A stretch of 64,000 nt of DNA, from positions 178,577-242,576 of the forward strand of contig CAVPFC010000048.1 in NCBI GenBank assembly GCA_963703605.1, in the 5' to 3' direction. The notes beneath the pieces are model-generated. The model saw nothing but the letters and a program-made list of their open reading frames with translations, had not been told where the DNA came from and did no database searches. Origin of the DNA: DASXKD01 sp963703605. GTDB taxonomy: Bacteria > Actinomycetota > Actinomycetes > Streptosporangiales > Streptosporangiaceae. This document shows, piece after piece, positions 18,000 to 27,295 of this stretch (the stretch's first letter is position 1; each line of letters starts with the position of its first letter). The translations under genes were made by a program, and so were the position numbers.

Positions 18000-18512
18000 T
18001 TACGCGGCGCTGGGCTCGGAGAGGTAGGCGGCCCATTGCGGGTCGCCGTCGTGGATGGCGCCGATCAGCCGCCAGTGCGGGCCGTGCGGCACGTCTGGCG
18101 CGTTGCGCATGGTCCAGCCGAGTTCCTCTACCAGCCGGTCGCCCTTGCTGTGGTTGCACCGCATGCAGGAGGCGACGCAGTTCTCCCAGGCGTGGATGCC
18201 GCCACGGCTGCGCGGGATCACGTGGTCGATGGTCTCGGCCCGGTGGCCGCAGTACGCGCACATGTAGTTGTCCCGGCGCATCAGCGCACCGCGGGTCAGC
18301 GGAATGCGGCTGCGGTGCGGTACCCGGACGTAGCGGCGCAGCCGGATGACCGACGGCATCGCAAGCACCAAGGACGCGGAACGCAGCACCGTCCCGCCCA
18401 CGTCATCGTGGACGACCTCAGCCTTCTCCCCCAGCACCAGGCACACTGCTCGGCGTAGGCCAACCGTGGTCAGGGGTTCATACGTCACGTTGAGCAGCAA
18501 TACCCGTCGCAC
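18000..18512 (-). CDS. HNH endonuclease family protein
   Basis: A 170-residue protein with a C-terminal HNH domain: CAYCGHRAETIDHVIPRSRGG (first Cys pair plus the DH of the motif), then WENCVASCMRCNHSKGDRL (Asn and second Cys pair). The N-terminus RRVLLLNVTYEPLTTVGLRRAV is the conserved lead of a widespread actinobacterial HNH family of uncertain role; activity on DNA is inferred. GTG at 18512 is chosen because GGGAGG lies four bases upstream, and the conserved region starts there. Confidence 0.9.
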   Translation of the reverse strand: MRRVLLLNVTYEPLTTVGLRRAVCLVLGEKAEVVHDDVGGTVLRSASLVLAMPSVIRLRRYVRVPHRSRIPLTRGALMRRDNYMCAYCGHRAETIDHVIPRSRGGIHAWENCVASCMRCNHSKGDRLVEELGWTMRNAPDVPHGPHWRLIGAIHDGDPQWAAYLSEPSAA

Positions 18513-18667
18513 GCCGCCTCCCGCCTGGGTGTGCAGTGCCAAGCACACTCTAACGGGCGCGGCCGGCCGACCCTAACACTTAGCGCACCCCAGCAACTCC
18601 AGTACCCGTGCCACGGCGCGCAATCCGGCGCTCACCTGCGCCTTCTCCGGCGCTGGCCGACGCCTTC

Positions 18668-20479
18668 CTAGGCGCTCACCAGCGCCTCGCGGTACTCGCG
18701 CACCGCGCGGACCTCGCCGTGCCGGCCGGCTACCGAATCCCCCAGCGACCGGGCCGCGCGCACCATGATTTCCGAGCGGTGCTCGCGCGGCACGCCGAAC
18801 AGGGTGTCCCGGCTCAGCCGGAGCGCCTCCTCCGGCTCGTCTGCCTCGAGCCGGCACTGGGCGATGCCGAGGGTGGCCAGCGACCGGTCAAGGATCTCGT
18901 CCGCCGAGTACAGCCGCAGCGCCCGGGTCAGCGCGCGCTCCGCGCCCTGACTGTGGCCGAGCGTGACCAGCGTGTCGCCCTCGTGGAAGAGAAGCTGGCG
19001 CTCGGTGTACCCGAAAGCGGTGTCGGCGCGCTCGGGGGCCTGCAGCCGGCCAAGCGCGTCGTGCGCCTGGTCGAGCAGGGCGGAAACCCGCCGCAGCCCT
19101 TGCAGCTTGGCCGGGCCGCCGCGCCGCGCCGCGACACGGGCCAGGGCCCTGGCTTCCAGCACCGGCGCCATCGCCCCGGCGACGCACACGTTCCGGCCGG
19201 CCAGGCCCGCCCCGGTCCGGGCCAGCGCGCAGGCCTCCGCCGGGTCGCCGTAATAGAGCGGGACGAGGGCCTCGCGGACCGCCACCCAGGCCCGCAGGTG
19301 GCGGTCGCCGGTCTCGTCCGCCGCGGTGCGCGCCGTGCGGAAGAAGGACCGGGCCATGCGCTGCTGGCCGACGTCGATCATGAGCATGCCGGCCAGCGCG
19401 GCGAGCTGCCCGGCCAGGCGGCACAACCGCTCGCTGAAGTCCAGCGGCTGACGGTGCTCGCACATCCGCCGCACATCGCCGAAGTCCAGCAGCACGTCGC
19501 AGAGCAGCCGCATCGGCGCATGGGTCATGTACTGGCTGCCGTAGCCCGCAGCGGTCTCCTCCCACTGGTCCAGCATGGTGGCCGAAACGGTGCCGCCCAC
19601 CAGGGCGTCGTCCATCCGGCGCCGGATCCGTTCCACGGCGCCGAGGAACTGGCTGTCCACCCGGGCCGCGACGTCCGCGATCATCCGCAGTTGGGCCCGG
19701 CGCATCACGTCGTCGTCGTCCTCGGCCTCACGCGGGTCGGCCGGGCCGTCCTGGTTCTCCTCGGGCCGGGACACCGCGAGCGACAGGGAGGCCGGCCGCG
19801 CCGGCTGCGGGCCGGTGCCGCAGGGGCTCAGCACCGTCACTGCGGCGGTGTCGCCGAACGCGGCGGCCGGCTGCACCGGGACCAGGCCCGGCGCCGGGGC
19901 CTGCGGCGTGGCTGGCCCCCCGCGATGCGTCCGGCCACAGAAGCACTGGCCCGGATAACCGAGGTCCGGTGGCTCGGCACGGTACACCGCGCACAGGTAG
20001 TGCAAGTACTCCGGCCCCGGCCGCTTCTGGCCGCTTTCGTAGGCGGACAGCAGCGTCTCGCTGAACCTGGGCGCGGCACGGCCCTCGCTGGCGTACCAGG
20101 CGCGCATCTGGGCGACGAGGTCGGCGAGGGAGACCCCCAGCGCGAGCCGGTACGCGCGGATCCGGCTCGTCCCGGCGACCGGGCCGCACCGGTCATGAAT
20201 CTCGTCGGCGATCTCCGCGGTGCTGAGTCCGGTGACGAGTCCCATGGCGCGGGTCTCGCGGGCGATGACGATCTCTTGCCGTGCCTCCCCGCCGGCGGGT
20301 GGCATCAGCCTGCCGTCCGGTGACGGCGGTGTCGGCGAGAGCGCTGCATGGGTCTCCTCGTCGGTCTCTGCGGTCGCGTCCGGAAGACTTCGCAACATCC
20401 CGGGCCCCTCTCCCTCTGGGCACTGGCCCGCTCCCCGGCCGGGTCTACCCTGACTCAATGTAACTTGAGAGTCGCTCAC
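18668..20479 (-). CDS. XRE-family regulator with TPR-like C-terminal domain
   Basis: A cytoplasmic regulator of about 576-603 residues. The N-terminal HTH region (about 85-170) contains AYRLALGVSLADLVAQMRAWY and SETLLSAYESGQKRPGPEYLHYL. A Pro/Ala linker follows, including a CFC motif (GQCFCGRT), then a long alpha-helical region from ~240 with TPR-like repeats (LARTGAGLAGRNVC, ERALTRALRLYSADEILDRSLA). This architecture resembles Streptomyces HTH-TPR regulators of development and secondary metabolism such as NsdA, but orthology cannot be claimed. Two starts are possible: GTG 20479, or ATG 20398, which has a GGGAGAGGGG stretch upstream and is probably better. A 9-bp inverted repeat lies just upstream. 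Confidence 0.82.
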   Translation of the reverse strand: MSDSQVTLSQGRPGRGAGQCPEGEGPGMLRSLPDATAETDEETHAALSPTPPSPDGRLMPPAGGEARQEIVIARETRAMGLVTGLSTAEIADEIHDRCGPVAGTSRIRAYRLALGVSLADLVAQMRAWYASEGRAAPRFSETLLSAYESGQKRPGPEYLHYLCAVYRAEPPDLGYPGQCFCGRTHRGGPATPQAPAPGLVPVQPAAAFGDTAAVTVLSPCGTGPQPARPASLSLAVSRPEENQDGPADPREAEDDDDVMRRAQLRMIADVAARVDSQFLGAVERIRRRMDDALVGGTVSATMLDQWEETAAGYGSQYMTHAPMRLLCDVLLDFGDVRRMCEHRQPLDFSERLCRLAGQLAALAGMLMIDVGQQRMARSFFRTARTAADETGDRHLRAWVAVREALVPLYYGDPAEACALARTGAGLAGRNVCVAGAMAPVLEARALARVAARRGGPAKLQGLRRVSALLDQAHDALGRLQAPERADTAFGYTERQLLFHEGDTLVTLGHSQGAERALTRALRLYSADEILDRSLATLGIAQCRLEADEPEEALRLSRDTLFGVPREHRSEIMVRAARSLGDSVAGRHGEVRAVREYREALVSA

Positions 20480-20483
20480 CGAG

Positions 20484-20521
20484 AATCGGTATCTGTGAAA
20501 TCAAGGTCGCGAATACCGATT
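20484..20521. promoter_or_regulatory. Perfect 9-bp inverted repeat, candidate operator
   Basis: AATCGGTAT (20484-20492) and ATACCGATT (20513-20521) are exact reverse complements separated by 20 bases. They lie in the divergent region between the XRE/TPR gene and glbO. Confidence 0.5.
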
Positions 20522-20668
20522 TCCGACGGTGGACAGACGGCGTAATTCACTATGCAGGTTTCATACAGGACACCCTCGGCGCCTACCAACCCACAAAATG
20601 TGGCCTTCTGGATAGCTTCACCTATCCTGCTCGCCCGTGGCAGCTGGCCACGTACGCTGGACGCCACC

Positions 20669-21097
20669 ATGGACACCACCACGGAACCCGCCAGCTTCTA
20701 CGAGGCGGTCGGCGGCGAAGAGACGTTTCACCGGCTGGTACACGCTTTCTACCAGGGCGTCGCCGAGGACCCGGAGCTGCGGGCGGTGTATCCCAGCCGG
20801 GACCTCGGGCCGGCCGAGGAGCACCTGCGCCTGTTCCTCATCCAGTACTGGGGCGGTCCGCGCACCTATGACGAGCAGCGCGGCCATCCCCGGCTGCGGA
20901 TGCGCCACGCGCACTTCTCCATCGGCGAAGCGGAACGGGACGCCTGGCTGGGCCACATGCGCGCCGCCCTGGACGAGATCGGCCTCGACGAGGCGCACGA
21001 CGCCCAGCTCTGGGACTACCTGGTCATGGCCGCGAACAGCCTGGTCAACAAGCCCCGCGAAGCCGGCGGCGCCGACCTCGGCCTCACCCCGGCCTAA
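20669..21097 (+). CDS. glbO: Group II truncated hemoglobin (trHbO)
   Basis: A 142-residue heme protein for O2/NO handling in the cytoplasm. It starts MDTTTEPASFYEAVGGEETFHRLV. Family residues include the B10 Tyr in HAFYQGVAEDPELRAVYP, the proximal His of LRMRHAHFSIG and the G8 Trp of RDAWLGHMRAALDE. ATG at 20669 is chosen because the family begins there; upstream in-frame sequence to 20552 shows no conservation. It converges on ettA. Confidence 0.93.
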   Translation: MDTTTEPASFYEAVGGEETFHRLVHAFYQGVAEDPELRAVYPSRDLGPAEEHLRLFLIQYWGGPRTYDEQRGHPRLRMRHAHFSIGEAERDAWLGHMRAALDEIGLDEAHDAQLWDYLVMAANSLVNKPREAGGADLGLTPA

Positions 21098-21139
21098 CCC
21101 TGGCCTCACCCGGCCTCACCCACCCTCGACCAGAACGCT

Positions 21140-21470
21140 GGGGATCGGGCCGGCCGCCGAAGGCGGCGAGCGCCCCGGAGGCTGCCCAGGCTCAGCCGGT
21201 GACAGCGTCAACCGGAACTGCCGGGCTCAACCGGGGGCGTCGGGGTCCGGGGGCTCCGCCTCCGGACTGGCATCGCGCGCCGGGCCATGGCGTCGCCGCC
21301 GCAGGCGGCGAGCGCGCAGGAGGCTGCCCAGGCTCAGCCGGTGACGACCTCAGCCGGGACAGCCCGGCTCAGCCGGGCACGCGGGGGTTCCGGGGGCTCG
21401 GCCCCCGGGCCAGCATCACGGCCGGGCCACGGCGAAGCCGCCGAAGGCGGCGAGCAGGGTCCTCCGCTCC
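21140..21470. repeat. Dispersed intergenic repeat, third locus (about 142-bp tandem period)
   Basis: GGCTGCCCAGGCTCAGCCGG occurs at 21180 and 21322, a 142-bp period. The units share GCCGAAGGCGGCGAGC, the GGGGTCCGGGGGCTC hairpin core, and a GGCNAGCATC segment. The element ends about 30 bp from the stop codon of the leftward ettA gene, again between convergent genes. Confidence 0.82.
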
Positions 21471-21485
21471 GGCCGGCCGCCCTGT

Positions 21486-23150
21486 CTACCCTCGCGTCAG
21501 CCTGCGGTAGGTGACGCGGTGGGGGCGGGCCGCCTCGGCGCCGAGGCGCTCGACCTTGTTCTTCTCGTAGCCCTCGAAGTTGCCCTCGAACCAGAACCAG
21601 GACGCGCCACCCTCCCAGGCCAGGATGTGCGTGGCGACCCGGTCGAGGAACCACCGGTCGTGGCTGGTGATCACGGCGCACCCGGGGAAGTCGAGCAGCG
21701 CGTTCTCCAGCGAGGACAGCGTCTCCACGTCCAGGTCGTTGGTGGGCTCGTCAAGGAGCAGCAGGTTGCCTCCCTGCTTGAGCGTGAGCGCGAGGTTGAC
21801 CCGGTTGCGCTCGCCGCCGGACAGCACCCCAGCCGGCTTCTGCTGGTCCGAGCCCTTGAACCCGAACGCGGCGACGTATGCCCGGCTCGGGATCTCGGTC
21901 TTGCCCACCCGGATGAACGTCTCGCCGTCGGAGATGACCTCCCAGACGTTCTTGTCCGGGTCGATCCGCGACCGGTTCTGGTCCACGTAGGAGATCTTGA
22001 CGGTGTCGCCGACCGTGATGGTGCCCCCGTCCGGCCGCTCGTCCCCGATGATCATCTTCATCAGCGTGGTCTTGCCCACGCCGTTCGGGCCGATGATGCC
22101 CACGATCCCGCCCTGCGGCAGGGAGAAGCTCAGGTCCTCGATCAGCATCCGGTCGCCGAACCCCTTGTCCAGGGCGTCTGACTCCACGACCAGGCGGCCG
22201 AGCCGGGGCCCGGGCGGGATCTGGATCTCCTCGAAGTCGACCTTGCGCCCCGAGTCGGCCTCGGCCGCCATCTCCTCGTAGCGCTGCAGCCTGGCCCGGC
22301 TCTTGGCCTGCCGCGCCCGCGGGTTCGACCGGACCCACTCGAGCTCGTCCTCCAGCAGCTTGCGCCGCTTGACGTCCTTCTGCCCCTCGATCTTGAGCCG
22401 GCCGGCCTTCGTCTCCAGGTAGGTCGAGTAGTTGCCCTCGTAGGGAAAGGCGTGCCCGCGGTCGAGCTCCAGGATCCACTGGGCCACGTTGTCCAGGAAG
22501 TACCGGTCGTGGGTGACCGCGACGACCGTGCCCGCATACTTCTCCAGATGCTGTTCCAGCCACTGCACGCTTTCCGCGTCCAGGTGGTTGGTCGGCTCGT
22601 CGAGGAGCAGCAGGTCCGGCTGGGACAGCAGCAGGGCGCACAACGCCACCCGGCGCCGCTCGCCGCCGGACAGCACGCTGACCTCCGCGTCCGGGGGCGG
22701 GCAGCGCAGCGCGTCCATGGCCTGCTCTACCTGGCTGTCCAGGTCCCATGCGTCGCGGTGATCGAGCTGCTCTTGCAGCCTGCCCATCTCGTCGAGCAGG
22801 TCGTCGGAGTAGTCGGTCGCCATCTTCTCGGCGATCAGGTTGTACTCGGCCAGCAGTGCCTTGGTGTCGGCGACGCCCTTTTCCACGTTGCCGAGCACCG
22901 TGAGGCTGTCATCCAGCTCCGGCTCCTGGGCCAGCAGGCCGACGGTGAAGCCGGGCATGAGCCGCGCTTCCCCGTTCGAGGGCTGCTCCAGGCCGGCCAT
23001 CATGCGCAGCAACGTCGACTTCCCCATGCCGTTGGGGCCGACGACGCCGATCTTGGCGCCGGGCAGGAACGCCAGCGTGACGTTGCCCAGAATGACCTTG
23101 TCGCCGTGGGCCTTCCGGACCGCGCGCATCTGGTAGATGAACTCGGGCAT
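21486..23150 (-). CDS. ettA: ABC-F protein EttA, energy-dependent translational throttle
   Basis: A 554-residue soluble ABC-F ATPase that binds the ribosomal E site and gates elongation according to energy charge. Two nucleotide-binding domains are seen: GPNGMGKST, LSGGERRRV, LLLLDEPTNHLD in the first, and GPNGVGKTT, LSGGERNRV, LLLLDEPTNDLD in the second. An arm and a basic linker (RSNPRARQAKSRARLQRYE) lie between them. No membrane helices are present. N-terminus MPEFIYQMRAVRKAHGDKV and C-terminus RPHRVTYRRLTRG are typical. Confidence 0.96.
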   Translation of the reverse strand: MPEFIYQMRAVRKAHGDKVILGNVTLAFLPGAKIGVVGPNGMGKSTLLRMMAGLEQPSNGEARLMPGFTVGLLAQEPELDDSLTVLGNVEKGVADTKALLAEYNLIAEKMATDYSDDLLDEMGRLQEQLDHRDAWDLDSQVEQAMDALRCPPPDAEVSVLSGGERRRVALCALLLSQPDLLLLDEPTNHLDAESVQWLEQHLEKYAGTVVAVTHDRYFLDNVAQWILELDRGHAFPYEGNYSTYLETKAGRLKIEGQKDVKRRKLLEDELEWVRSNPRARQAKSRARLQRYEEMAAEADSGRKVDFEEIQIPPGPRLGRLVVESDALDKGFGDRMLIEDLSFSLPQGGIVGIIGPNGVGKTTLMKMIIGDERPDGGTITVGDTVKISYVDQNRSRIDPDKNVWEVISDGETFIRVGKTEIPSRAYVAAFGFKGSDQQKPAGVLSGGERNRVNLALTLKQGGNLLLLDEPTNDLDVETLSSLENALLDFPGCAVITSHDRWFLDRVATHILAWEGGASWFWFEGNFEGYEKNKVERLGAEAARPHRVTYRRLTRG

Positions 23151-23271
23151 GCTTCCAGCCTAGGGCTTCCGGCGGGTCGTCTGGCCGGGGCCCGGTGCGG
23201 CGCCCGGAGGGTGCCGCACCGGGCCCGCGAGTTCCCGTCCGGCGGGCGATTCGCCGCGCCTGCGGCCCACC

Positions 23272-23425
23272 CGCCCCAGGCCGGGACCGGGGACTCAGCC
23301 GGTGATGCCGTGAGCCGGACAGCCCACGTCAGCCAGGGCCGTGGGGTCCGGGGGCTCGGCCCCGGGCTAACATCGCGGGCCGGGCCGCGGCGAAGCCGCC
23401 GCAGCAGGCGAGCACGGCGGCCCGC
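23272..23425. repeat. Dispersed intergenic repeat, fourth locus (single copy)
   Basis: One copy, with CTCAGCCGGTGATG, CCGTGGGGTCCGGGGGCTCG, GGCTAACATCGCGGGCCGGG, GGCGAAGCCGCCGCAGCAGG and GAGCACGGCGGCCCGCTCCG in the same order as at the other loci. It ends about 20 bp before the stop codon that closes the frame-corrected SSB gene. Confidence 0.78.
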
Positions 23426-23442
23426 TCCGGCCCGCGCGCCGC

Positions 23443-24115
23443 TCAGGACCGCGCGCTCCCGGCGGGTTCCGCCTCGGCGTCGCCGGGATCGTCGGCGTTA
23501 TCGGGATCTTCGGCATCGCCGGGATCCCCGGCGTCCCCGCCGGTCTCGGGACCGGCGACGGCGGCCTCGGGTCCCGCGACGGCGTCGGGGCCAAGCGCGG
23601 ACAGTTCCCTGGCGAACTCCGCCACTGCCTGCTCGTCAACCACGCCGTCGCCGTTGCGCGCGCCGGCCGGACAGCCCGGCTGCGCCGTCCGCGTCCTGCC
23701 CGTCGCCGGGGTGCTCACCGGCCGCCTCGGCCGCCCACCGGCCGGAGGACCTGAGGTTGCGGGAGAAGTGCGCCGTGCCACGGGTCAGGTCGTGACCGAC
23801 CGAGATCGCCTCGATCTCCGTCACGGCCCGCGGGTTGCCCTCGGCATCGTTGTAGCGCCTGATGCGCAGGCGCCCGAAGACCAGGATCGGCTCGCCCTTG
23901 CGCAGGCACGTGGTCACGTTGTCGGCGAGGTTGCGCCAGCACTGGACGTTCACGAACGTGGTCGGCCCGTCCGACCATTCGCCGGTCTCCCTGTTCCGCC
24001 ACCGGGCGGAGTAGGCGAGCCGCAACTTCGCCGACGAGACATCCCCGGCGACCTTCTTGAACCTGGGCTCGGTGGCCAGGTACCCGGACAGGTACACCGG
24101 TGCGTCGTGCATCAT
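23443..24115 (-). CDS. ssb: Single-stranded DNA-binding protein (one +1 frameshift in the C-terminal tail)
   Basis: The N-terminal OB fold (about residues 1-115) is clear: VYLSGYLATEPRFKK, FVNVQCWRNLADNV and RKGEPILVFGRLRI. It binds ssDNA in replication and repair. ATG at 24115 has AAGGAGG seven bases upstream. As written, the frame ends at 23636 (159 residues). The shifted frame continues as NGDGVVDEQAVAEFARELSA and an Asp/Glu/Pro-rich tail to 23443, with good high-GC codon use. Removing one base near 23656-23670 gives 223 residues. The intergenic repeat abuts the 23443 stop as it does other genes, supporting the longer form. The short form cannot be excluded. Confidence 0.78.
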
Positions 24116-24382
24116 CTCGGGTCCTCCTTAGCTCGCCGGAGGAGCGCGCCGAACGGGCGCCCGCCTCCGGAACCGGCCGGGCCCGGAACGGGGCGCCGGC
24201 TGGCACCACGGTCACCCAGCGGGCGCGGGCGGGCCACCCGGCGGCCCGGGTCTGTGGACAGCCACGCAAAAGGCCGCCGCCTGTGGATGAGGAGTTGGGC
24301 GCCGCCGGCGTTATGTGAGAAAATCCGCGGCCGGCTGCGGGCCGACAGCTCCGGTCAGGCGGCACCGGTCAGGCAGCACCGG
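24116..24382. promoter_or_regulatory. Upstream region of ssb, with a 14-bp tandem repeat at its far end
   Basis: Presumed ssb leader and promoter region. Three 14-bp units of CCGGTCAGGCGGCA (24351-24392) run into the last codons of the neighbouring protease gene. No other structure is recognised. Confidence 0.4.
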
Positions 24383-25327
24383 TCAGGCGGCAACCAGCTC
24401 TGACGGCTCGGCGATCACGTCGACCAGGGCCCCGTTGCGCATGACGGTGATGGCCAGCGGGCGGCCGATCGCGTCGCTGAACATCAGCCGCTGCAAGTCC
24501 TGGGCCTTCTGCACCGGCTGGCCGGCCGCGGTGAGCAGCAGGTCGCCGACTCGCAGGCCCGCCCGTGCGGCCGGGCCGCCGGGGACGACCTCGGCCACCC
24601 GGAGCCCGCTCGTCCGGCCGAACCGCTCCTGCAGCGCGGCCGCCAGCGGCGCGGGCGCGGTGACCACGCCCAGGTAGGCGCGGCGCACCCGGCCGTGCTG
24701 CATCAGCGTGGAGATGATCCGGCGCGTGGTCGCGTTGACCGGGACGGCCAGGCCGAGACCGACCCCGGCCACGGCGGTGTTGATACCCACCACCCTGGCC
24801 CGGCTGTCGGCGAGCGCGCCGCCGGAGTTGCCGGGGTTCAGCGCGGCGTCGGTCTGGATGACGTCCTCGATCAGCCGGGCCGCGGCCCCGCTGCGGGTGG
24901 GCAGCGAGCGGCCCAGGGCGCTCACCACGCCGGCGGTCACCGAACCGGCCAGGCCGAGCGGGTTCCCCACGGCGACGACAAGCTGGCCGACGAGCAGTTC
25001 GTCCGCCTCGCCGAGTTGCGCGGGCGGCGGGGTCGGTCCGGCCGTGCGCAGGACGGCCAGGTCGGAGAGCGGGTCGGCGCCCACCGTGGTGAACGGCGCC
25101 GAGGTGCCGTCGGCGAACGAGGCCGTGCCGGATTGTGCGCCGCCCACGACGTGCGCGTTCGTCAGCAGGAAACCATCGTTCGTGTACACGACCGCGGAGC
25201 CGAGGCTCTCCCCGGCCCGCCCCCCGCCCTGGCGGGGAACGCGCAGGCTGGCCACCTTGCCGGTCAGCTCGGCCGCAACGTTCGTCACTATCTGGGAGTA
25301 GGCATCGAGTGCGGGGTCCATCAGCAC
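24383..25327 (-). CDS. HtrA/DegP-like trypsin-family serine protease with PDZ domain, no signal peptide
   Basis: A 314-residue protease. The catalytic triad is visible: His in LTNAHVVGG (~58), Asp in PLSDLAVLR (~90) and Ser in NPGNSGGAL (~165). A C-terminal PDZ domain (about 215-300) contains VAEVVPGGPAARAGLRVGDLLL. Typical HtrA proteins have an N-terminal signal or membrane anchor. This one starts LMDPALDAYSQIVTNVAAELTGKV, with no hydrophobic segment, so a cytoplasmic location is inferred. GTG at 25327 is chosen because AGGAG lies six bases upstream. A 26-bp AT-rich dyad sits directly in front of it. Confidence 0.88.
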   Translation of the reverse strand: MLMDPALDAYSQIVTNVAAELTGKVASLRVPRQGGGRAGESLGSAVVYTNDGFLLTNAHVVGGAQSGTASFADGTSAPFTTVGADPLSDLAVLRTAGPTPPPAQLGEADELLVGQLVVAVGNPLGLAGSVTAGVVSALGRSLPTRSGAAARLIEDVIQTDAALNPGNSGGALADSRARVVGINTAVAGVGLGLAVPVNATTRRIISTLMQHGRVRRAYLGVVTAPAPLAAALQERFGRTSGLRVAEVVPGGPAARAGLRVGDLLLTAAGQPVQKAQDLQRLMFSDAIGRPLAITVMRNGALVDVIAEPSELVAA

Positions 25328-25339
25328 ACCATTCTCCTG

Positions 25340-25365
25340 TTACTGCGATTACATCATTACAGTAA
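25340..25365. promoter_or_regulatory. 26-bp AT-rich dyad upstream of the HtrA-like gene
   Basis: TTACTG (25340-25345) and CAGTAA (25360-25365) flank ATTACATCATTA-like sequence. It is strikingly AT-rich for this genome and 13 bp from the GTG start, so it is a good candidate for a repressor site or core promoter. Confidence 0.45.
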
Positions 25366-25507
25366 CCCCGCAAGGCCGCTGATGCTTCCACCCACGCGCG
25401 CCCCGGCGAGCGCAACAGCTATCGACTCACACGATCATGGAAGGGGCGGCGCCTGAGCTCGCGACGCGGACCAGGACCAGCGCGGCGCTTGAGCGAAAGC
25501 GGCGGGC

Positions 25508-27285
25508 TCAGGCCGTGCTGCGGGCGACGGCCAGCTCCTCCCGGAACCGGCTGAACTCCGCCAGCTCCCGCTCGGCCGGCGCCAGCACCATCTGCTGCGC
25601 CACCCCGGCGATCGCCGCGTTCATCTTCTGCTCGAGGAGCTCCCGCTCCTGGCCGGCCTCGCGGGCCACCACGTTCATGCAGCCGTTGGCGGTCAGCCAG
25701 CCGAGCAGCAAGATCGCCGCCACGAGAAGCACCACCCAGGGCAGCAGGCCCGCGCGAAGCAGCGCCGGGGGGTGTGACGAGGCGTGGAACACACCGGCCA
25801 CGAGGATCGCCACCAGCCAGCCCAGCCCGGCCGCCGCGGCACCCAGCAGCAGGCCCTGCCACGCAGCCACCGCCCGCCACCAGGGCGTGACGCTGTTCTC
25901 GGCGGGCAGCGACCCGGCGATGGCGGCGCCGAGCGCGGCGGGGATGTCGTGCGTCCGGGACCGGGCGGCGTCGCGCACGCTGGCCTGCCACGCGGCCGGC
26001 AGCCCGCGGCCGGCCTCGTCGGCCACCGCGGTGATCGCGTTGTCGATCTCCGGCTGCTGGGCGCCGATCGACCCGGCCGACGCGCCGCGCAGCTCCGCCC
26101 AGAGCGTGCCGAGCCGGATCTTGCGCGCCGGGTCCCGGCGCACCACGCGGTCCACCAGCCAGGCCACCGGCCAGCCGACGTAGTCGACGGCCTTCAGCTC
26201 CCTGGCGCTTTGCAGGGCCTTGCCGACCCCGCTCACCCCGGCGGCCCGGGCCAGCGCCGCGGCCAGCGCGTCCGCGCTCGCGGCGGGCAGCACCGGCGCC
26301 ACCTGGCCGTCCTGCTCGCCCGCGGGGTCGGCGATGACCGGGTCGGACGGCGCGCCCGCGTAGGGCACGAACCGCGCCGCCAGCGCGTCCACGTCGGCGC
26401 TGATCCGCTGCACCGCGGCCTGCCGGGCGATCACCGTGTCGATCAGCAGCTTGCGCAGCTCGGGCACGCCGGCGCCGGAGGCCGCCGAGGTGACCGCGAC
26501 CCGGGCGTCGTGCAGGCCCTCGGCGTCCAGCAGGCGGCGCAGGTCGGCGAGGGCCTCCTCGGCCTGTTCCGGCGCGAGCAGGTCGGCCTGGTTGAGCACC
26601 GCCGCGATCACCGACGAGTGCCCGGCCATCGGCACCAGGTACCGGCTGTGCACCGCGGCGTCGGCGTACTTCTGCGGGTCGAGGACCCACACCATCAGGT
26701 CGGCCTGCGCCACCAGCCGGGCTCACCTCGGCGGACCCGCCGGCCAGAACCGAGTCGTGGTCGGGCAGGTCGACCAGGAGCAGGCCGGTGAGCGCGCGCT
26801 CGCCCGTCGTCCAGCGCGCTGGACCTGGCGTAGCGGTACCGCGGCTGGATCCCCAGCCAGTCGAGCAGGGGCCCGGCTCCTTCCATGCCCCAGACGCACG
26901 CGTGCGGCTCCCTGGTCACCGGGCGGAGCACGCCGGCCGGGGAGAACTGCGCCCCGGCGAGCACGTTGAACAGCGACGACTTGCCGCTTCCCGTCCCCCC
27001 GGCGAGCACCGCGATCGTGTGATGCGACGACAGGCGCAACCGCTCCCCGGCGCGGGCCAGCAACGTCTCCGCGTCGCTGATCACCTCCGGGCTGAACCCG
27101 TCCGGCCCGCGGCGGGCCGAGCCGATCTGCACCAGCCGCGCCACGGCGGTGAGGCGATCGGACAGGCTGGCGCCGCTGGGGTAACCGCCGCTCGTGAGCA
27201 CGCTGGCCGCGGTGCGGTGCGCCCCCTGATGGGCTGCCGTCTGGCCCGCCAGCCCGGTGCCTGGCGCGTCCAGCTCCATCACCAT
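25508..27285 (-). CDS. Dynamin-like GTPase, DynB type, membrane-anchored (two +1 frameshifts)
   Basis: A dynamin-family GTPase of 591 residues once two single-base insertions (26803-26805 and 26719-26721) are removed. The first frame carries the P-loop AGGTGSGKSSLFN near residue 98. The corrected middle reads LTGLLLVDLPDHDSVLAGG, giving the G3 DxPD motif. The last frame continues AQADLMVWVLDPQKYADAAV. Two transmembrane helices lie near the C-terminus (LLLGAAAAGLGWLVAILVAG and LLPWVVLLVAAILLLGWL). In Streptomyces a DynA/DynB pair stabilises FtsZ rings at sporulation septa, with DynB the membrane-spanning partner. The equivalence here is inferred from pairing and topology. Confidence 0.75.
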
Positions 27286-27295
27286 GCGACCCCCC

